Shown here piece by piece: positions 26,503-40,521 of a stretch of DNA of 64,000 nucleotides. The notes beneath the pieces were generated by a model, which was not told the origin of the DNA, did no database searches, and was given only the letters and a program-made list of their open reading frames with translations. Positions within the stretch are counted from its first letter, which is position 1. Every line of letters begins with the position of its first letter. Location of the stretch: assembly GCF_003633685.1 (NCBI RefSeq), contig NZ_RBKT01000001.1, positions 8,370,001 to 8,434,000 of the forward strand. The letters are read 5' to 3'. The DNA comes from Micromonospora pisi. Its GTDB lineage: Bacteria > Actinomycetota > Actinomycetes > Mycobacteriales > Micromonosporaceae. The translations under genes were made by a program, and so were the position numbers.

Positions 26503-27120
26503 CTACAAGGGAGGCTCAGCCGGGTTGGCCACAGGGATGGACAGCGCCGCGCGGGCGTGCCGGTAACCAGGCAACAACCACGCCGGGCCTCGGCCCCGAT
26601 GCGCGCTGACGATCCAGACGACCTCGACGGCGATGGCTGCCAGCACGACACCCGTCGCGATCCATCTGCCAGCGTTGCCGTCACGGGGCACGAGGATCGC
26701 CGCGAGGCCGCAGAGGTGGGCCAGGATACCGGCGTCGTACGTCGACCTGGCAGAGCGGAAGTACCGGTCAGCCAGCCACGTGTCCTTTTGTTGTACGTCG
26801 CTGGCGCGGGCTGCCGCAGCCGCGCTGACCGGCTCGTCTCCGGCCTCCCACGCCATCCGTTCGGCCGGAGTCGCCGCATACAGCAGGCCGGCGAACGTGA
26901 ACTGGATCGAGAAGACGAACAGAGTCGAGCCGACCGCGAAGGCGACGATGCCAACGGTGCCAAGCCGCGGCGGCCGGTCCCCTGTGATCAGCATGGTAAG
27001 CGTGGCGAGGCCGAAGCCAGCCAACAGCGGAGCGGCCACCGTACCCATCGCCCGCATCGCGTCGGTGCGCCCCAGTGGGTACACCACCTGCCAGCGACGC
27101 TCTGGCTGGGGCGTACTCAT
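26503..27120 (-). CDS. Four-TM membrane protein of the CHAT operon
   Basis: 205-residue integral membrane protein of no family I recognise. Hydrophobic segments are seen around residues 27-47, 55-85, 140-157 and 163-182, with a charged cytoplasmic-type loop (~88-135) rich in Ala/Arg/Asp between the second and third. Its ATG (27120) overlaps the stop codon of the upstream gene by four bases (ATGA), and the CHAT gene follows after 65 bases. The tight linkage suggests it anchors, senses for, or is cleaved by the CHAT protease. Homology to SLATT-type or other conflict-system membrane proteins cannot be judged by eye. Confidence 0.8.
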   Translation of the reverse strand: MSTPQPERRWQVVYPLGRTDAMRAMGTVAAPLLAGFGLATLTMLITGDRPPRLGTVGIVAFAVGSTLFVFSIQFTFAGLLYAATPAERMAWEAGDEPVSAAAAARASDVQQKDTWLADRYFRSARSTYDAGILAHLCGLAAILVPRDGNAGRWIATGVVLAAIAVEVVWIVSAHRGRGPAWLLPGYRHARAALSIPVANPAEPPL

Positions 27121-27464
27121 GCGCCGTCTCCGCCTGGGCGGGCCGGCGGATCGATCGGGCGCCCGGCGATGGTCGGCGCGGCTGAACACCACGTTTCATG
27201 CCGGCCGGCCGCGTTGCACTCCGGGCACTCGTCGAGGGAAATCGGCGGAGCTCCTCGGGACGCCCTAGCGAGCATGCTCCGGCTAGCCACGCCGAGCGCC
27301 GCGCCATCCATCCGGACGAGGACGAACCGCACGGACTCGTCGTTGGCGAAGAGCCGGTCGAGAGCCTGGGCGACGGCAACGACTCCCGAACCCGCCGGCA
27401 GGTCCAGCAGGAGCGCATCCTCGACCGGCGCGTCCGGGTCGAACAGGATGTCAAATTCGTTCAC
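27117..27464 (-). CDS. Small Cys/His-containing protein, first gene of the CHAT operon
   Basis: 115-residue protein of unknown family. Residues 1-70 form an alpha/beta-looking domain (VNEFDILFDPDAPVEDAL, then VRFVLVRMDGAALGVASRSM). Residues ~78-95 contain CPECNAAGRHETWC, a Cys2-His-Cys cluster that could bind zinc. The C-terminus is Pro/Gly-rich. The start is a GTG with GGAG five bases upstream. As the first gene of the operon, translationally coupled to the 4-TM gene, it could be an adaptor or regulator of the TPR-CHAT protease. Similar small domains accompany TPR/CHAT effectors in actinobacterial conflict loci, but I cannot name this one. Confidence 0.78.
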   Translation of the reverse strand: MNEFDILFDPDAPVEDALLLDLPAGSGVVAVAQALDRLFANDESVRFVLVRMDGAALGVASRSMLARASRGAPPISLDECPECNAAGRHETWCSAAPTIAGRPIDPPARPGGDGA

Positions 27465-27825
27465 GGGCACTCCTTCAGCCGTCCCACGAGTGGACACCCA
27501 GGTCCCGGACGCGAACCGCTGAGGCCGTCGCACTCCGGATACTATCGCCCGGACCCGGCACTCGAGCATCTCGCCGCGAAGGCCCTTGCCACTCTCTGCT
27601 GATGCGAAGAGGTTGACGAGCCATGCCGGGGCCTCGATCTACGGGGTGCGCGGATTGTGACCGCGGGTACGGTCACACCCGTAGGCTCGTACCTCGACAA
27701 GGGTTCACGTCAAGTCGATCCGGCGAAGTGTGCGGTGACGACGGCCGCCTGCCTGGTCGGCACAGCGTGGACGGATAGATGGGCCTGATAGGCTCGGCGC
27801 CGCCACCGCTGGGGAGGTCCGCGCG
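27465..27825. other. Divergent intergenic region (CHAT operon / carrier protein)
   Basis: 361 bases without a gene. It holds the promoters of both flanking units and one strong palindrome (27656-27677). GATAGGCT near 27786 is a possible -10 region for the carrier-protein gene, which has GGGGAGG seven bases before its ATG. Confidence 0.55.
27656..27677. promoter_or_regulatory. 22-bp palindromic operator candidate
   Basis: TGTGACCG (27656-27663) and CGGTCACA (27670-27677) are perfect 8-bp arms around six bases. It lies between the CHAT operon and the carrier-protein gene, 149 bases before the latter, and looks like a TetR- or GntR-type site. No regulator gene is adjacent. Confidence 0.55.
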
Positions 27826-28149
27826 ATGCCCGACTCGTCTCTCGACCCGACCGTGGATCCGGCCGTGGATCCGGCCGTCGAATCCGAGGTCCTGACTCGT
27901 GTCCGGGAGATCTGGTCCGAGGTGCTCGGGGTGCCGTGCCCGCCCGACGGCACGTTCTTCGCGCTCGGCGGGCACTCGCTCGCCGCGTTCTGGATCGTCG
28001 CCCGGATCGAGCAGGACTACGGCGTGAGCGTGGATCCCGCCGGCCTGTTCGAGGACCCGGACGTACGTCGCTTCGCCGCTCAGGTCGCCGACCGGGTACG
28101 CGGGAGGCACGGCGACCAGTCTGTGGCTACGCCAGGTCCCGACGCCTAA
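27826..28149 (+). CDS. Free-standing acyl/peptidyl carrier protein
   Basis: 107-residue carrier protein. Residues ~20-95 form the four-helix carrier fold, with FFALGGHSLAAFWIVARIEQ holding the Ser that takes phosphopantetheine. The short N-terminal tail contains DPAV repeats coded by duplicated 12-bp units. Its 3' end overlaps the convergent ligase gene by 23 bases. Free carriers like this tether an amino acid or acid activated by a separate adenylating enzyme; the ligase next door is the obvious partner. The start is an ATG behind GGGGAGG. Confidence 0.92.
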   Translation: MPDSSLDPTVDPAVDPAVESEVLTRVREIWSEVLGVPCPPDGTFFALGGHSLAAFWIVARIEQDYGVSVDPAGLFEDPDVRRFAAQVADRVRGRHGDQSVATPGPDA

Positions 28150-29581
28150 TCTTGCCGGAGCTCTTGCGGGCGACGCTCGCGACCACCTCGTACGACATCG
28201 GCACCTTGGTCGGCGAGAGGTGCTCGCGGCAGTGCGCGGCCAGCGCCGTCGCGGTGGGCGGTCGGGCCGCGTCCGCCGGTACGACCAGCGCGTGTGCGAC
28301 CTGTCCGAGGTACTCGTGCGGTCGCGGCACCACCGCCGCGTCCGCCACCGAGGAGAGTCCCAGCAGCACTGCCTCCACCTCGGCCGGGTAGACGTTGGCG
28401 CCGCCGACGTTGATGACGTTGCTCTTGCGGTCGACCAGGTAGAGGTAGCCCTCCTCGTCGAGGTATCCGAGGTCACCGATGCTGAAGAAGCCGTCCCGCT
28501 CCGGCAGCGCCGGCCCGGTGCCGACGTATTCGGGCTGCCGGGAGGACGTCGACCGCAGGTAGATCTCGCCGGTCTCGCCGGCGGGCAGTTCCTTCCCGTC
28601 CTCGTCGAGGATGCGAATCTCGCAGTCCGTCGGGCGGCCCACGCTGCCGGGGTGGGCGAGCCACTCGTCGCCCCGGATCAGCACCGATCCCACCCGCTCC
28701 TGGCTGGCGTAGTCCTCGTAGACCCGCTCGGGGCCGATCAGCTCGAGCCAGCGGCGCTTGACCTTCTCCGGGCACGGCCCCGCGCCGTGGTGCACGCCCT
28801 CGATGGTGGACAGGTCGAAGTCGCCGAGGTCGGGGACGTCGAGAATCATGCGCATGAGGGCCGGCACGATGCGTACGTAGCTCACCCGGAATTCCTGCAC
28901 GAGGCGGGGAAAGAGGCGCGGTACGAAACGTTCCATGAGCACTATCTGGTGGTCGAGCGCGAGTCCCTGGTAGAGCGCGCTGAATCCCGCGTGGTACATC
29001 GGCAGCACGACCAGCTGCACCTGTTCGAAGCGCATCCCGCGGGCGCGTTCGCTCGGCGACAGCAGCCCGTCCGGCGGGTACACCCACGGTTTGCGGCGCA
29101 GGACCACCCGCGGCAGCCCGGTGGTGCCGCCGGTCAGGGACGCCGACCTCGGTACGCCGCGCGGCGGGATCGGCCCGGTCGGGTAGCCGCCGGTACGCCA
29201 ACTGCCCGCCGGTACGGTGCTGCCGGGGCCGCCGACACTCAGGTGCTCGCCGAGCGCGGTGGCGATCGCGGCCCGTTCGGAGGCGGTCGCGTACGGGTCC
29301 AGCGGCACCACCAGCGCGCCGAGCTTCCACGCGGCGACGGTCGCGACCACGTGGTCGACGCCCGCAGGCAGCGCCACCGCCACGGTGGTCCGCTCCGTCA
29401 CCCCCGCCTCGGCCAGGCGGCGCGCCGCCGCGTTGCTCTCGCTCGCCAACCGCGCCCAGGTGATGCTGTTCCGGGTCCCGTCGGGGGCGACGGCGATCAC
29501 GGCGGGCCGATCCGGGTGCGCGGCCGCGAGCTGGCCGATCCGCGTACCGATGCTGATCTCTTCGGAACCCTCTAGCGACAT
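28127..29581 (-). CDS. AMP-forming acyl/aminoacyl ligase
   Basis: 484-residue member of the ANL (acyl-CoA synthetase/NRPS adenylation) superfamily. It activates a carboxylic acid as the adenylate and passes it to CoA or, here more likely, to the carrier protein at 27826. Seen: the ATP loop SASLTGGTTGLPRVV (the usual Lys is Arg), VYEDYASQERVG in place of YGxTE, the hinge region SIGDLGYLDEEGYLYLVDR, and the catalytic Lys near the C-terminus in SSGKIRRRDL. It is closest in pattern to fatty-acyl or carnitine/crotonobetaine-CoA ligases rather than NRPS A domains. GGGGGAGG six bases before the ATG sets the start. Divergent from the methyltransferase. Confidence 0.9.
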   Translation of the reverse strand: MSLEGSEEISIGTRIGQLAAAHPDRPAVIAVAPDGTRNSITWARLASESNAAARRLAEAGVTERTTVAVALPAGVDHVVATVAAWKLGALVVPLDPYATASERAAIATALGEHLSVGGPGSTVPAGSWRTGGYPTGPIPPRGVPRSASLTGGTTGLPRVVLRRKPWVYPPDGLLSPSERARGMRFEQVQLVVLPMYHAGFSALYQGLALDHQIVLMERFVPRLFPRLVQEFRVSYVRIVPALMRMILDVPDLGDFDLSTIEGVHHGAGPCPEKVKRRWLELIGPERVYEDYASQERVGSVLIRGDEWLAHPGSVGRPTDCEIRILDEDGKELPAGETGEIYLRSTSSRQPEYVGTGPALPERDGFFSIGDLGYLDEEGYLYLVDRKSNVINVGGANVYPAEVEAVLLGLSSVADAAVVPRPHEYLGQVAHALVVPADAARPPTATALAAHCREHLSPTKVPMSYEVVASVARKSSGKIRRRDLA

Positions 29582-29774
29582 CGACGACCTCCCCCGCCGG
29601 AACCACACCGGCCGCACGGAACGTTCGTTCCCGGCGGATGCTACCGATCGGCGACACGCGAAAGCGAGGATAGGATTGCTATGCCTCGATACTTCGATGT
29701 CGGATCGTCGAGGGGGCGCGGGCGTCTCAGGGGGAGCGGCCGGTCGGGGTGGGGACCAGGGGGAAGAGGAGCCT

Positions 29775-30602
29775 GTGACGGAGACGACGGCCAGCCTGTT
29801 TGCCGGCGCGGCCGGATACTACGTGCGATACCGCGCGGCGTACCCGGACGACGTCTTCGCCGGGATCGCGGCCCGGCTCGGGCTCGACGGGCGGCAGCGC
29901 GCGCTGGATCTGGGCTGCGGGCCGGGGACGGCGACCCTGCCGCTCGCCGGGTACGTGGCCGAGGTGGTCGCGGTGGATCCCGAACCGGCCATGCTCGCCG
30001 AGGGGCGGCGGCTGGCCGGGCGGTCCGGCGTCGGGACCGTAACCTGGGTCGAGGGGGATTCGTCGGGGCTCGGGCGGCTCGGACTCGGCGCGTTCGACCT
30101 CGCGGTGATGGCCGCGTCGTTCCACTGGATGGACCGGCCGGTCACGCTTCAGGCCCTGGACGGGCTGATCCGCCCCGCCGGCGCGGTGGTGGTGGTCACC
30201 GGAAGCGTCAGCGGTACCGCCCGGGACGTGCCTGACCGTCCCACCTGGGCGGACGCGGTGGTCGCGGTACGGGAGCGCTGGATTCCGTTCCGCCGCCGCT
30301 GGCGCGGCGACGCCGGATCCGACCGGCGGACGTACTCCCAGGTGCGGCGCGAGCACCGGGACGTGCTCGGCGCCTCCGCGTTCCACCGCGTCGAGTCGTT
30401 CGAGGTGCGCTGGGGGCGTCGGCACGACGTGGAGTCGCTCGTCGGCCTGCAGATGACGATGCCCGACTCGACCCCGGGCGCGCTGGCCGAGCGCGCCGAG
30501 GGCTTCCGGGACGACCTGCGGGCCGAGCTGATCAAAATCGAACCGAGCGGGGTCTTCGTCGAGCCGATCCGTACGGAGGTGCTGATCGGCCGCCGGGAGT
30601 GA
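29775..30602 (+). CDS. Class I SAM-dependent methyltransferase
   Basis: 275-residue methyltransferase of the UbiE/Methyltransf_11 type. The SAM loop is ALDLGCGPGTATLPLAGY, followed by VVAVDPEPAMLAEG (motif II), WVEGDS and FDLAVMAASFHWMDRPVTL. The C-terminal third (~165-275) probably forms the acceptor-binding cap. The start is the GTG at 29775 behind AGAGGAG; the open frame continues upstream into non-coding sequence. It is 57 bases before the isonitrile-synthase gene on the same strand and probably in one transcript with it, so it may methylate the pathway product. The acceptor atom cannot be read from sequence. Confidence 0.9.
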   Translation: MTETTASLFAGAAGYYVRYRAAYPDDVFAGIAARLGLDGRQRALDLGCGPGTATLPLAGYVAEVVAVDPEPAMLAEGRRLAGRSGVGTVTWVEGDSSGLGRLGLGAFDLAVMAASFHWMDRPVTLQALDGLIRPAGAVVVVTGSVSGTARDVPDRPTWADAVVAVRERWIPFRRRWRGDAGSDRRTYSQVRREHRDVLGASAFHRVESFEVRWGRRHDVESLVGLQMTMPDSTPGALAERAEGFRDDLRAELIKIEPSGVFVEPIRTEVLIGRRE

Positions 30603-30659
30603 TCGGCGTGGGATGACGCCGATTGGAGCACGAGTCGCCGACGACACACGGGGGATGGG

Positions 30660-33044
30660 ATGTTCGCGACCGATGCCGTTTTGACCTGGACGAAACCGCC
30701 GACCTGGACCGATCTGCGAAGGATGCTCCGGGCGGACCCGATGCTGCGCCTCTACGCGGCCTGCCCGCTGGCGCCACCGCCACCGGGCCGCCTCACGTTG
30801 CCGCAGGTGCTCTTCCCGGACCATCCGGCCGTGTCGAAGGGATCGGAAACGGTCAGCGCGCGGGAGCTGGCAGCCACACCGGAGTTCGCGCGGGCGGTAC
30901 TCACCCATCCGTCGCTTGATCCGGCCGGGGTATCGCACACGCTCGTCGAGTACCTGCTCCGGCCGATGCTGCGGGTTTTCCGTACCTCGCTGGACCGGTA
31001 CGGCTGGGCGCTGGTCGATCCCGGCACCGACGTGCTGTTCGAGCTGACGCCCGAGGGTGCCCCGACCGGGCGGGTCGTGGTCGCCGAACTGCCGGCCAGC
31101 CCGCTGCCGTCGCCCGACACCACCGCGACCGCCACCGCGACCGCCACCGCGACCGCCACCGCGACCGACGGCGACGGCGTCGGGCTGGCCGCCGTCACGG
31201 CGCTGGCCACGGCCGGCGCGGCGGCGTCGGAGACTGACCCGGGTGCAATCTTGTCCACACTGGACTCGGTGGTCGCCGCCGAGCTGCGCTTCCTCCAGCC
31301 CGACACGGCGCGCCGGCTGGGCGCCGATCCCCGCTGGGCGCCGTACGCGCACGCCACCGAGGCGGGGACCGAGGACGCCGTACGCCGCCTCCTCGAACTG
31401 GTACGCCTCGCCCGGGTCGGGGACGGGACCGGGCGACACTCCGCGCCGGTGGTCCGCCTGCTGCGCTCTCCCGGCGACGCCGGGCCGGTCGGGTTGGCCC
31501 GCCTGCGGCAGGAGATCTTCCAACTCGGCGGCGAACTGCGCGAGTCGGGCCCGGCCCCGGCGGTGGTCGCGACGCTGGCCACCACCGAAGAAGCCCGCAC
31601 CCGGGCGCCCGGCCCGGCGACGGCACCGCCACCGGGGGCGACGCCACGAGGCCGCGAGGCGTTCGTGCTGGACACGGTCGAGCGGGCCCCGGACACCTGG
31701 CGCCAGGCCACGCCGTACGCGCCACCGGCGTTGTCGTACGCGTCCGCCCTCTCGTCGGTACGCGTCGGCGAGCTGCGCCGCAATCCGCTCGCGCAGCGGT
31801 ACGCGGTGCACTGGAGCGCCGCGCAGACCGACGCGCTGATCAGCAGGCTCGTGGCCACCGCCAAGAGTTCGGCGGCGCGTACCGCCGAGAACGCGGTGGC
31901 CAGCCGGAGCCGTACCGACCGCCGGCTCGGTGCCGTGGAACGCCAGGCCCGGCTCGTCTACCACGTCTGCCGGCGCCGCCAGTTCCGGCTGGGCCCGGGC
32001 ACGGACTACCCCGTCGAGCGGGCGATCGGGGACCTGATGCCCACGGTCGCGCGGGGTGAGCCGATCCGGCTGGTCCTGATGTGCTTCGCGACCAAGTTCA
32101 GCCACAGCCGGCTCAAGGCGCCCGGGCCCATGCCCGACCTGGCGGACCTCGCCATGACGGTCCGCCTGGCCGAGCTGGTCGGCGCGCTGCGCCAGGTCTA
32201 CCCGCCGGGTGCCCGGGTCACGCTGGTCATCGACGGGGAACACTTCCGCCGGCACCCCATGCTGCCGCTCGAGCGCGGTGTTCAGACGCGGATCCGGTAC
32301 GCCGAGGCGGTCGGCACCGACTTCCTGGAAATCCGGGACTACGACGACCTGATCGCGCAACGGATCGGGCCCGCGCGCCGCCGGGAGCACGCCGAGTTCG
32401 CTGAGCAGGTCCGGCGCGAGTACCGCCGGGCGTTCGAGGAGCTGGAATTCCCCGCCGATCCGTTGACCGCGCTGAGTCGGGCGGCGGCGGTCGACCCGAG
32501 GGGCAACTTCGTTCCGCTGTTCCGCTCGCTCGTCCACTCGGTCCCGGTGCCCGCGCCGGTCGGCATGCCGATGCTCGCCTGGTCGGAGGCGCTCTACGCG
32601 GAGCTGTACGAGGTGCACGACGGGGTACCGGCGGAGCTTCGCCAGGCCCGACGGGAACTGCTCCGGACCACCTGGGACGACACCCTGGAGTACCTGGCGG
32701 CCTGGTACGCCGATCGGGAGTCCGGATACCGCCACGAGATCGTCCCGAACGCCGTGCTCGCCAGCGTCCGACCGGGCCGCAACCGGCTGGGGTTCAACCT
32801 GCTCGGTGGCGCGCCGATCCCGCCGTGGCACGCCACCGGCGTCGTCGACGCGCGCGGGACGATCTCGGCCGACTTCCACGTCTCCCTGCACGACCAGGGA
32901 TTCGTGCCGCTCTACTCACCGCTGCTCGGTACCGCGCAGCCGTTCGCGATGGTGCCGGTCACCGCCGTACAGCTCGCCGCGTCCGGTACGGAGCTGGAGC
33001 TGGCACCCGACTTCGTCTCCTCCATCGGCCTGCGCCGCCGGTGA
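30660..33044 (+). CDS. Large protein with C-terminal PvcA/Dit1-type isonitrile synthase domain
   Basis: 794-residue protein. Residues ~430-780 resemble the Dit1/PvcA family, which converts an amino-acid amine to an isonitrile using ribulose 5-phosphate: GEPIRLVLMCFATKFSHSR, then PMPDLADLAM, RQVYPPGARVTLVIDGEHF, and near the end PPWHATGVVDARG, the family's PWHG-type motif. Residues 1-400 are extra: an N-terminal helical region, a stretch LVEYLLRPMLRVFRTSLDRY that faintly recalls NIS siderophore synthetases, and a Thr-Ala tract coded by 12-bp repeats. Canonical PvcA-like enzymes are ~300-350 residues and lack this half. Context (ligase, carrier, methyltransferase, condensation protein) supports natural-product biosynthesis. 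No PvcB-type oxygenase is adjacent. Confidence 0.72.
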   Translation: MFATDAVLTWTKPPTWTDLRRMLRADPMLRLYAACPLAPPPPGRLTLPQVLFPDHPAVSKGSETVSARELAATPEFARAVLTHPSLDPAGVSHTLVEYLLRPMLRVFRTSLDRYGWALVDPGTDVLFELTPEGAPTGRVVVAELPASPLPSPDTTATATATATATATATDGDGVGLAAVTALATAGAAASETDPGAILSTLDSVVAAELRFLQPDTARRLGADPRWAPYAHATEAGTEDAVRRLLELVRLARVGDGTGRHSAPVVRLLRSPGDAGPVGLARLRQEIFQLGGELRESGPAPAVVATLATTEEARTRAPGPATAPPPGATPRGREAFVLDTVERAPDTWRQATPYAPPALSYASALSSVRVGELRRNPLAQRYAVHWSAAQTDALISRLVATAKSSAARTAENAVASRSRTDRRLGAVERQARLVYHVCRRRQFRLGPGTDYPVERAIGDLMPTVARGEPIRLVLMCFATKFSHSRLKAPGPMPDLADLAMTVRLAELVGALRQVYPPGARVTLVIDGEHFRRHPMLPLERGVQTRIRYAEAVGTDFLEIRDYDDLIAQRIGPARRREHAEFAEQVRREYRRAFEELEFPADPLTALSRAAAVDPRGNFVPLFRSLVHSVPVPAPVGMPMLAWSEALYAELYEVHDGVPAELRQARRELLRTTWDDTLEYLAAWYADRESGYRHEIVPNAVLASVRPGRNRLGFNLLGGAPIPPWHATGVVDARGTISADFHVSLHDQGFVPLYSPLLGTAQPFAMVPVTAVQLAASGTELELAPDFVSSIGLRRR
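31122..31166. repeat. 12-bp tandem repeat (3.75 copies)
   Basis: The unit ACCGCGACCGCC is repeated in frame and codes for the Thr-Ala linker of the isonitrile-synthase protein. Copy number could vary without a frameshift. Confidence 0.9.
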
Positions 33045-33074
33045 CGGCGGCCTCGGTTGGCGGCCGTCGGCCCG

Positions 33075-34487
33075 CTACCGTTGCCGCCGCGACCAGGCGG
33101 CGGCCAGTTCCGGCAGCGTACGGTCGTGCGAAACCGCCTCGATCGCGAGCCACTCCAGATCGGCCAGGAAGGTCTGGGCCGAGCCCGGGGCGAGGAACCG
33201 CCCGTCCGTCGCCAGCGTCAGCCTCGCCTCGCCGACCAGAGTGTTCAGGAAGAGGAAGAACTTCGCGTCCTTCTGCCGGCCGTCGCGGTCCAGTGCGGTG
33301 ACCCTCGTCCGTTGCCGGGCCGTCTCGATCCGCCCGAGCAGGTCCGGCCCGCCCTCGCCGTCGTGACCGCCGCCGACCGCGCCCCTGTCCCCGGAGCGCA
33401 CCTCGTCGAAGGAGCGGACGTCGTTGAAAAAGCAGTAGGCACCGGCGCCGAAGCCCCGTTCGGCACAGATCGCCTCGATCCGTTCCTCCAGCAGCAACGG
33501 ATCACACTCGCAGTACTGGTAGGCGCGCATGCTCGCCATCCGGGCCCGGCCGAGGAACTCGGCCAGCGGTTCGGCGCCGAGGCTCAACCGGAGCAGCCCG
33601 TTCTGGTTGAAGGCCCCCACGTAGTCCCTGGTCTCGGCGGTGAAGCGGGTGGCCACGATGAGCCGGATGCCGACCCGTGACTCGTGGCGGTAGAAGCCCA
33701 GCAGCAGCCCGGTCAGCGCCTGCACGAGCATGGAGAGACTCATCCGGTGCCGGTTGGCCAGTTCGCGCAGGGCGAGGCGGAGCGCGCCGGAGGTGATCCG
33801 CGCCCACTGCCGGCGTTCGGGGCCCGGGTCGGGCGCCAGCAGGGCGCCGGGCAGCTCCCGGATGCCGTCGGCCCAGTACTCCAGCGCCTGCCGGGCGCGC
33901 CGCCGCGCCGGGTCGCTGGCCTCGTACGCGATCCGGCCGCGCGGTTGCAGCGCACGCAGCGGCAGGTCGCCACCGTCCGTGAGCAGCAGCCGCAGATCCC
34001 GGCCGACGATCTCCACGCTGTACCCGTCCACCGCCATGTGGTTGAAGACCAGCACCACGGCGACCGGGGCGTTGTCGGCGGTGACCACGGCGGCGCGCAG
34101 CGGCAGCTCGGCGGCCAGGTCGAACGGACGGGAGCGCAGCCGCGACACCAGTTCGTCCATGACGCCCTCCCGGGCGCGGCCGTCCGTCTCGACCAGCGCG
34201 ACGTCCAGGCGGCCGTGCGGCTCGACCGTCTGTCGCGGCTCCGGGTTCTCGGGCCGGGTGAAGCGGGTACGCAGCACCTCGTGGCGTTCCACCAGCCGGC
34301 GCAGGGCATCCGCCACCTCCCCGGTCGTCCGGCCCGCTGGTACGTCACAGACCCGGAGCAGGTTGAGCGAGGCGTCGCCCGGCGGGAGCCAGCGGACCAC
34401 GTCCCAGATCGCGAGCTGCCCCCAGGTCAGCGGCCCGCTCCAGCGCTCGCCCGCGCGGAACTCGACCGGCAGCGTCTCCGAGGTCAT
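33075..34487 (-). CDS. Free-standing condensation-domain protein
   Basis: 470-residue protein of the NRPS condensation/acyltransferase fold (CoA-dependent acyltransferase superfamily). The active-site motif is VFNHMAVDGYSVE: the second His and the Asp-Gly of HHxxxDG are present, the first His is Asn. WGQLAIWDVVRWL and RHEVLRTRFTRP match the C1 and C2 core blocks, and TRDYVGAFNQNGLLRLSL fits the region after the latch. Stand-alone C proteins join two carrier-bound or free partners by amide or ester formation. The start is ATG 34487 after a G-rich stretch; the longer upstream frame is low-complexity. It converges on the isonitrile-synthase gene (30-base gap). Confidence 0.85.
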   Translation of the reverse strand: MTSETLPVEFRAGERWSGPLTWGQLAIWDVVRWLPPGDASLNLLRVCDVPAGRTTGEVADALRRLVERHEVLRTRFTRPENPEPRQTVEPHGRLDVALVETDGRAREGVMDELVSRLRSRPFDLAAELPLRAAVVTADNAPVAVVLVFNHMAVDGYSVEIVGRDLRLLLTDGGDLPLRALQPRGRIAYEASDPARRRARQALEYWADGIRELPGALLAPDPGPERRQWARITSGALRLALRELANRHRMSLSMLVQALTGLLLGFYRHESRVGIRLIVATRFTAETRDYVGAFNQNGLLRLSLGAEPLAEFLGRARMASMRAYQYCECDPLLLEERIEAICAERGFGAGAYCFFNDVRSFDEVRSGDRGAVGGGHDGEGGPDLLGRIETARQRTRVTALDRDGRQKDAKFFLFLNTLVGEARLTLATDGRFLAPGSAQTFLADLEWLAIEAVSHDRTLPELAAAWSRRQR

Positions 34488-35007
34488 CCCCGCACACCCC
34501 TCTCCTCGAAGCCGCCCGGCATGCCATCGCGGCGAGGTGGCGGCCGCGCGGCGGTGCGGTCCTCGACGAGTTCGCGACGCGCGCGGGTCGCCCGCCCGGT
34601 CCCGGTCCCGCCGACTCCCCGTGAATCGCCACGACGACCGTAAATGTTTCCAATCGCCGACCGGCGATGTCAACCGCCGCCGGCGCGGGCCAGGCCCCGA
34701 CCAGGCGCACCCGGAGCTCACCAAGGAACTGCCCGACCAGTCGGCCTGCATCGTGGTGGACTTCGGCCCGCAGGCGGCCCGCAGGCGGCCTTTCCCGACT
34801 CCGCGCCGCCGACAAATCCACCGATCAGGCTGAGGTTAGCCGGAAGCAGCCAGCTTGCTTTCGAGGTGGGATAGCAGGGGTGCTGCCGCGTCGGGCGACG
34901 CGATTGGGGAAGGGATTCCACGTCGCGTCGCCCGACTCCGCAGGTCAGGCCGAGGTTCTGTGCCGGACGATTGGCGCCAGCCGGATTCGCACCTGCTCGC
35001 GGTGCTG
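34488..35007. other. Intergenic region with inverted repeat, no gene recognised
   Basis: 520 bases between the condensation-domain gene and the carboxylase stop. A short frame around 34690-34830 (including ELTKELPDQSACIVVDFG) is protein-like but has no start signal; it could be a relic. The inverted repeat at 34890-34936 is listed separately. Confidence 0.45.
34890..34936 (-). terminator. Possible terminator of the carboxylase gene
   Basis: GTCGGGCGACGCG (34890-34902) and CGCGTCGCCCGAC (34924-34936) are perfect 13-bp arms with a 21-base loop, about 70-120 bases past the carboxylase stop on the minus strand. The long loop and missing T-run leave a regulatory site or relic of an insertion as alternatives. 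Confidence 0.45.

Positions 35008-40521
<5,514 letters not shown>

Noticed and set aside
31122-31166. Tandem repeats considered as a CRISPR array
   Set aside because: Contiguous 12-bp units without spacers, in frame within a gene.
29727-32891. 1,054-residue minus-strand frame over the methyltransferase and isonitrile-synthase genes
   Set aside because: Shadow frame; the plus-strand frames hold the SAM loop and the PvcA-like motifs and have ribosome-binding sites.
34690-34830. Short frame with ELTKELPDQSACIVVDFG considered as a gene
   Set aside because: No start codon with ribosome-binding site and no family match; at most a relic.
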